NCBI GenBank assembly: GCA_037576195.1
Contig: CM075102.1
Span: forward strand, 40,606,745-40,670,744
Direction: 5' to 3'
DNA length: 64,000 nt
Origin: Phytoseiulus persimilis
Lineage: Eukaryota > Arthropoda > Arachnida > Mesostigmata > Phytoseiidae
Position numbers and translations under genes: made by a program. This document shows positions 59,501 to 64,000 of the stretch, one piece after another. The first letter of the stretch is position 1, and every line of letters starts with the position of its first letter. The notes beneath the pieces are model-generated. The model worked only from the letters and a program-made list of their open reading frames with translations, was not told where the DNA came from and searched no databases.

Positions 59501-62500
59501 AATGGAATTTCCGGCGGATCGCCCATCATTTCCTCTGCTCCAGTCGTGCATTCTCGATAGAGTGCTGAATTAGCCGCTGATCATTCTTAGGACTTGATTG
59601 CGGCAATAACCGAATCGGGACCGGAGAATTCCTGTTCCTTTTGTCTGGGGTTGACACATAGACTCATAGGTCTGGCGAAGCTACTTTTCCCCCACTGCAG
59701 TTTGCAGACCACACATGGGAGTTCATGCTGCCTCTCGAGATGCCGATTTCGAACGACGCGGCGCCGTAGGCTCGCTTGGGCATGTACCGTTTCACGGGGA
59801 TCTCTTCTCCAGGGTATCAATCAATTAGGCTGTCGATCAAGTAGAGAGCAAGGTGGGAAGGGCGGGATCCGAGTGAGCGCGCCCAGGTTCGGAATTGATG
59901 AGAGGCGCGCTCCCGCCGAATCAACCTCCGACGAGGGAGACGAAGTTTTCGGCGGAGTGTGTTCCTGCGAACTGGTTTCCGAGAGAGTGTGGTATAACCG
60001 ACAATAGAGGTTTCGCGTAGATCATCAGGGTAGATTTATCCTGAGACTATGATTCTCGCCGAATGAATGCTCACTGAAATCACGGGCCATTGGTTCTTCC
60101 AGAATCGAACCTCCACGATTGCGCTGCTCACAAGGCAATTTTAAGACATGTCCCCGCGGATTGGGCTGCAGTCCCTGATTTTCAACCCACTTCAACACGG
60201 GAGATTCCGTTTCTTTTGGATGTGTGCTTTGCGATCAGTCGGGTTCCAGGGCCCCGACATTCCATTCGAGAACCTTCCCCAATCGCTATTGACGATGAAC
60301 CAAGACCATGAACCTTTTTTTTTTTTGTTTTTCGGCTGAACCTCTCAGCCAGCCCTCAGAAGTGTCCCGGAATCACCTTTCGGTATTGCTTCAGTGACAC
60401 TCCCTATCGCCTCGCAAATCCCATTGCGGGCGGTGGGCTTGGGTCTTAAGATGGTTCAGATTTAATTCTGATATAAATTAAATCCTCTTTTTACCACTTA
60501 AGAAGACCACTGAACCTATGTAGTGCAGGCTGCCACCTTTCTTAGAATGCGTAGACGGCAAAATGGTTCTGTGTGTCAAATAACATAATTCCCATTGGAG
60601 TCGGTTGTGCTCAATCATTCGGAGTCCATCATACAGAAACAGCCCCATCATGGTACGAAGCATTCGGTTGTCTTCTCTACGGCAAAGCCGTCACCCATCA
60701 CTTCGTTGCAAAGCATTCGTGAACTGCTCTCAGTCACAGCTCTCTTAGATCGGAAACTTTTAGCGAAAACCATCCCGGTTCAATGGGCAATCTTCGCTAG
60801 ACCACCACTCCCTCCGCGGAGGCGGGACTCCCGGAAAACAGTGAATCTTGTCTGGCATCGGCGGACAAATATGTATGAGCGAAGTAACAGCCCGATCGGT
60901 GCGGGACATGTCTGAATGGTCCGTTATCAGTCGAATATATTCCTCAGCAATCAAATTGCAAGCCCTTCCAAGTCTTGGATAGACAAATGAAATACAGAAT
61001 CCAAAAGTGTTCGCCTCATGTCGTTACGGTTGGTCCACAAGACCCTTCCGACCAGTCACGACGGAAATTGAGCTCGACGTCGAACTATCTTCGAGTTGTA
61101 TCCTCCAACCGGCTCGATACAGTCCACTCACCCCGGCGATGTGCCTGAATCCATCCGAACTCCTCGTTTGGTGGACAGCCGATGAGGAGATTGTTCCAGA
61201 CTCCAGAGTGAAGGAACCGTTGGTAAGTATCGAAGGTTCTCAAGCTGCTGGTCTGTAGCTTCATGGGTGCAATGAAGATACGCAATCAATGATAATGACG
61301 TCGTCTAATTTCAATCATAACTCCAGAAAAACTTGAAAGCCGCCTCACGGTTGCTCAAAAGCCACGAAATGTGGCGTTAACATTTGTTGGCTCGTGGGTC
61401 GGCTCCAGAAGCCTCGTATAGGAGGGTGCGACACTTCTTCTCGAGGTTACGGACAGAGGAGAAAGCTTCATTCCAATGTTCGAGGTGATAGACAAGAAAG
61501 GCACATTCTTTCGAAAATTCGTAGATTTTAGTTGGACACATCGTCAAGATCTTGGAACCGCTATCGGTGAGAGGAATGATGGATAAACAGATTACGAAAC
61601 AGCACAAAACAGAGTTCTGCCTCCAGTTGAGCTCGATAACATGATGCAGGCACTGCCGACCTCGTTATGCATGTATGGGACAGTTGGAACGCTTGTAAAT
61701 GAACAATTATGAAGACAGAAAACGGATACTGGTTTTCTGTTCGTTGAGAGGTCTACGTACGGCGTTGCACGATAACTGGCGGAACAGTCACTCTAGCACC
61801 TTAGCTAGACCAACAATGCTCAACACGGAGAGCCGAATGAACCCCTGTGATCCTTGCCTCGTTTCAAAATGCGCTCGACGCGGAGCCCCGGCAACCGGCG
61901 GACACGTAGTTCTGAAATGTGAGGGAGCGAAATACCCCAGATGGAATTCACGTCACAGGTCCGACTTCCCTCGATTGAACACCAAAGAACCTAAGAAGAA
62001 CGAAGGAAGTCCTGGGACAACCGGGGAAACGACCGAAGGGATGTGAGAAAATTCTTCCAACCACCCCCCCCTCCCTCCAGGAATGGAACGGAGCACCATT
62101 CCGATGGAAGCCCGTGTGCGCAGTGCCTCGGTGTTCTGGCCGTCCTTATGGTTGCCTTTTGCCCCAGAATCAATTGTAGAAGTGAAGTCTCTCGACCGGT
62201 GAGTAGGTAGAACCTTGGGGGTTTCCGTGCGAACGTAGCCCAGTGCCAAATGCGGGATTTGCTGCGACATCGGCAGTGATCAGCATCTACCGGATAGCAT
62301 CGCGGAATGGCCCATCATGATCGGATTGCCTTATCCTTGTCGGCGACGAAACTCGGTTCCAACTCCATACAGGAATGAAATTTTTCTCGTAGTCATCATT
62401 TTTGAGCTCATGCACTACTCCTCCGTCGGATGATCCCGACGACGGCCTCTACGTTTCTTCTCTGATCCCGAAAGTTCCCAGAGAACATTGAACATATTTT

Positions 62501-64000
62501 AATTGATTTTCAGCGCGCTGATCAAAACGAATCACGCGACCGATAGAATACTTTTCCATTGCGAGCCTTTGAGGCATCGGGCGACCCGCTGAATCCGGAT
62601 GAAATCCTTGAACGAGACCCGTATGATGGAGAATCAGTCTCTAAGAAGACGATACGACTCTCGAACCATGATGGCGTCTTTTTCAGAATCAGTCCCTCAC
62701 GCGTATCGAGAACGTACAGAGGAGTCAAAATTATTTCGAGAAATATTTTTCTGTCATGCGCTCTTCAGCTGGGCGCCACCCATGTGGGTTCTCGAAGCCT
62801 TTGCTCACGCTAAACTTTGTGGTCAATTTGTGTCATCGATGAACTGAGGTCTGGTTTTAAGACAAAATAATGACGGAACTTCCCAAGTGCTTCTTGGCAT
62901 TCTCGATCGAGATTATGAGGTGCGCCGCCCGAATCCGACGGGAGAGTGCGGTGAGTGCTCCAAATCCGTTAGGGCTATTGCGCGCGGTGCCCTGTTTGAA
63001 CCTGTCCGGAAGACGTTTGGAAATACCGAGGAAATACTTGATCGTTTCTCTGAGACTTCTGATGTCATAATGTTTCGTCCTCAAGTTGGAGAGCTACTGG
63101 TCAAATGTGCTGGTGCGAGCTTCGGGGAATGAGTTTGGTGCGACGAGCGAGGTGAATATGATTGGATGCGAGTTGACGTATTTTTTACACCAAGTTTCAC
63201 TGGAGGTCGCCGGTCATTTGACAGGTCTATGCACTGACTGGAGACGGTGAGTCCTTGTGTCCACGAGGGTGTCCGGAAGCTCTCCGTGTAAATCCAGCCA
63301 TATTCCCTCCAACGTCGAATACAGGTCGCAGGAATACTGAAAACCAGCAGAACCAACCGTCTAGGACAACCCGGCCCAGAAAAATTCGGCGCCGACCATT
63401 TGGCGCGAACGTTCACGGTACCGGGCAACGTCGGTCCAACGAATCGCAACTCAACAGTACCTGATGTCACTGTATCGATGGTCATGGTAGGGGTGGCAGA
63501 CTGCTAAGGTCATCGACGGCAACGGCCGGCGTTATGGGTTTTGTCCCCGGCATTGCCTCAGATCACTGGTCGGGAATCACTGGCAGCATCCTCATGGAAT
63601 GAAGTCCCGTAAAGCACAAGATTCACCCGATCACCTCAAGTGAGAACCTCGCCCAGGTGCCGACGTTTGCGCAGAGCTAGGACAAACAAAAATCACGGCA
63701 TTGGTCGCAGCGTCGAATGCCCCGCCATGCTCGCAGACTTCAACCGAGGTTAGACTTGAGGTTAAAAACATCATCGGATCGGTTCTGATGTAACAAGGAC
63801 TCGTCCGAGCTCTCAAGGAACTGTAACTTCGGAATCCGGTTCGGAACTCGTCGCCGTGATACCCGGAGAGGTCTAAGACTCTCGGACCCACTTTGGCAGG
63901 GGTACATCAAACAGAGCTTTGAACAGCCAGAGATATTCGCGTACGTCGAGGATCGAGCCCGCGACGGAGGAGTCTCTCGCGAGATCAAGCCGAGGTCTTT
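56575..64000. other. Gene-poor right end
   Basis: No recognisable gene. Weak coding signals occur at 57053-57199 (+, behind a cccgaaatctag acceptor), 58586-59066 (-), 62562-62740 (+, GDPLNPDEILERDPYDGES) and 63081-63485 (-, with ATG in good context at 63485), but none has matched exons or a known domain. A poly(T) run of about 11 lies near 60317, and a ggattggatgaattggatg degenerate repeat at 58549-58567. Confidence 0.3.

Noticed and set aside
1-64000. CRISPR arrays, bacterial operons, ribosome binding sites
   Set aside because: Spliced genes, a tRNA intron and poly(A) signals show eukaryotic nuclear DNA; no regularly spaced repeat array was seen.

Overview
The window looks like nuclear DNA of an arthropod, most likely a mite or other acarine with a compact genome. 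The reasons are two cuticular/peritrophin-type chitin-binding genes, a secreted cysteine-rich defensin-like gene, a free-standing Pipsqueak/CENP-B helix-turn-helix protein, an intron-containing tRNA-Tyr gene, base composition that looks near 50% GC, and short GT-AG introns (79 to 164 bp in the genes I could resolve). The species assignment is inference. In sequence of this composition several hundred reading frames of 60 to 150 codons are expected by chance, so I called genes only on recognisable domains, matched splice sites and phases, signal peptides, or strong codon-position bias. One ambiguous base (N) lies at 53335.

Left part (1-8985): a short DNA-binding protein gene (397-903, +) with its own poly(A) signal, a probable small gene of retroelement flavour (4124-4669, -), and a complete five-exon NTHL1 endonuclease III gene (5712-7017, +) with all catalytic and iron-sulphur residues. 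Next comes a repeat block: a 2.6-kb foldback-type element with inverted arms of about 500 bp (8986-11598), then a Tigger/pogo-type MITE (15452-15711).

Middle (18-37 kb): two tandem minus-strand CPAP1-like chitin-binding genes (18366-20353 and 26128-26861). They share a signal-peptide exon, a phase-1 intron and almost identical cysteine spacing, but one has a long mucin-like tail and the other a short basic tail. From 30 to 42.8 kb there are only orphan exon candidates of modest confidence (30244-30492 -, 36727-37036 +, 40791-41334 -, 42131-42796 +).

Right part (43-64 kb): 42.8-49.9 kb holds nothing I can support. A minus-strand type II membrane glycoprotein (49987-51453) follows, possibly the N-lobe of a diverged M13 metallopeptidase, whose stop codon overlaps a good splice donor. 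Then come a tiny hAT-like MITE (53691-53761), a tRNA-Tyr(GUA) gene with a 15-nt intron (54102-54189, -), and a TATA-driven two-exon gene for a secreted peptide with two cystine-stabilised modules (55192-55654, +). The last 7 kb hold only weak coding signals.

These genes do not form an obvious pathway. The coherent themes are cuticle or gut lining and defence (two chitin-binding proteins, one defensin-like peptide) and DNA-transposon remnants: an orphan transposase-type DNA-binding protein in the same window as a MITE with Tigger/pogo-like ends.
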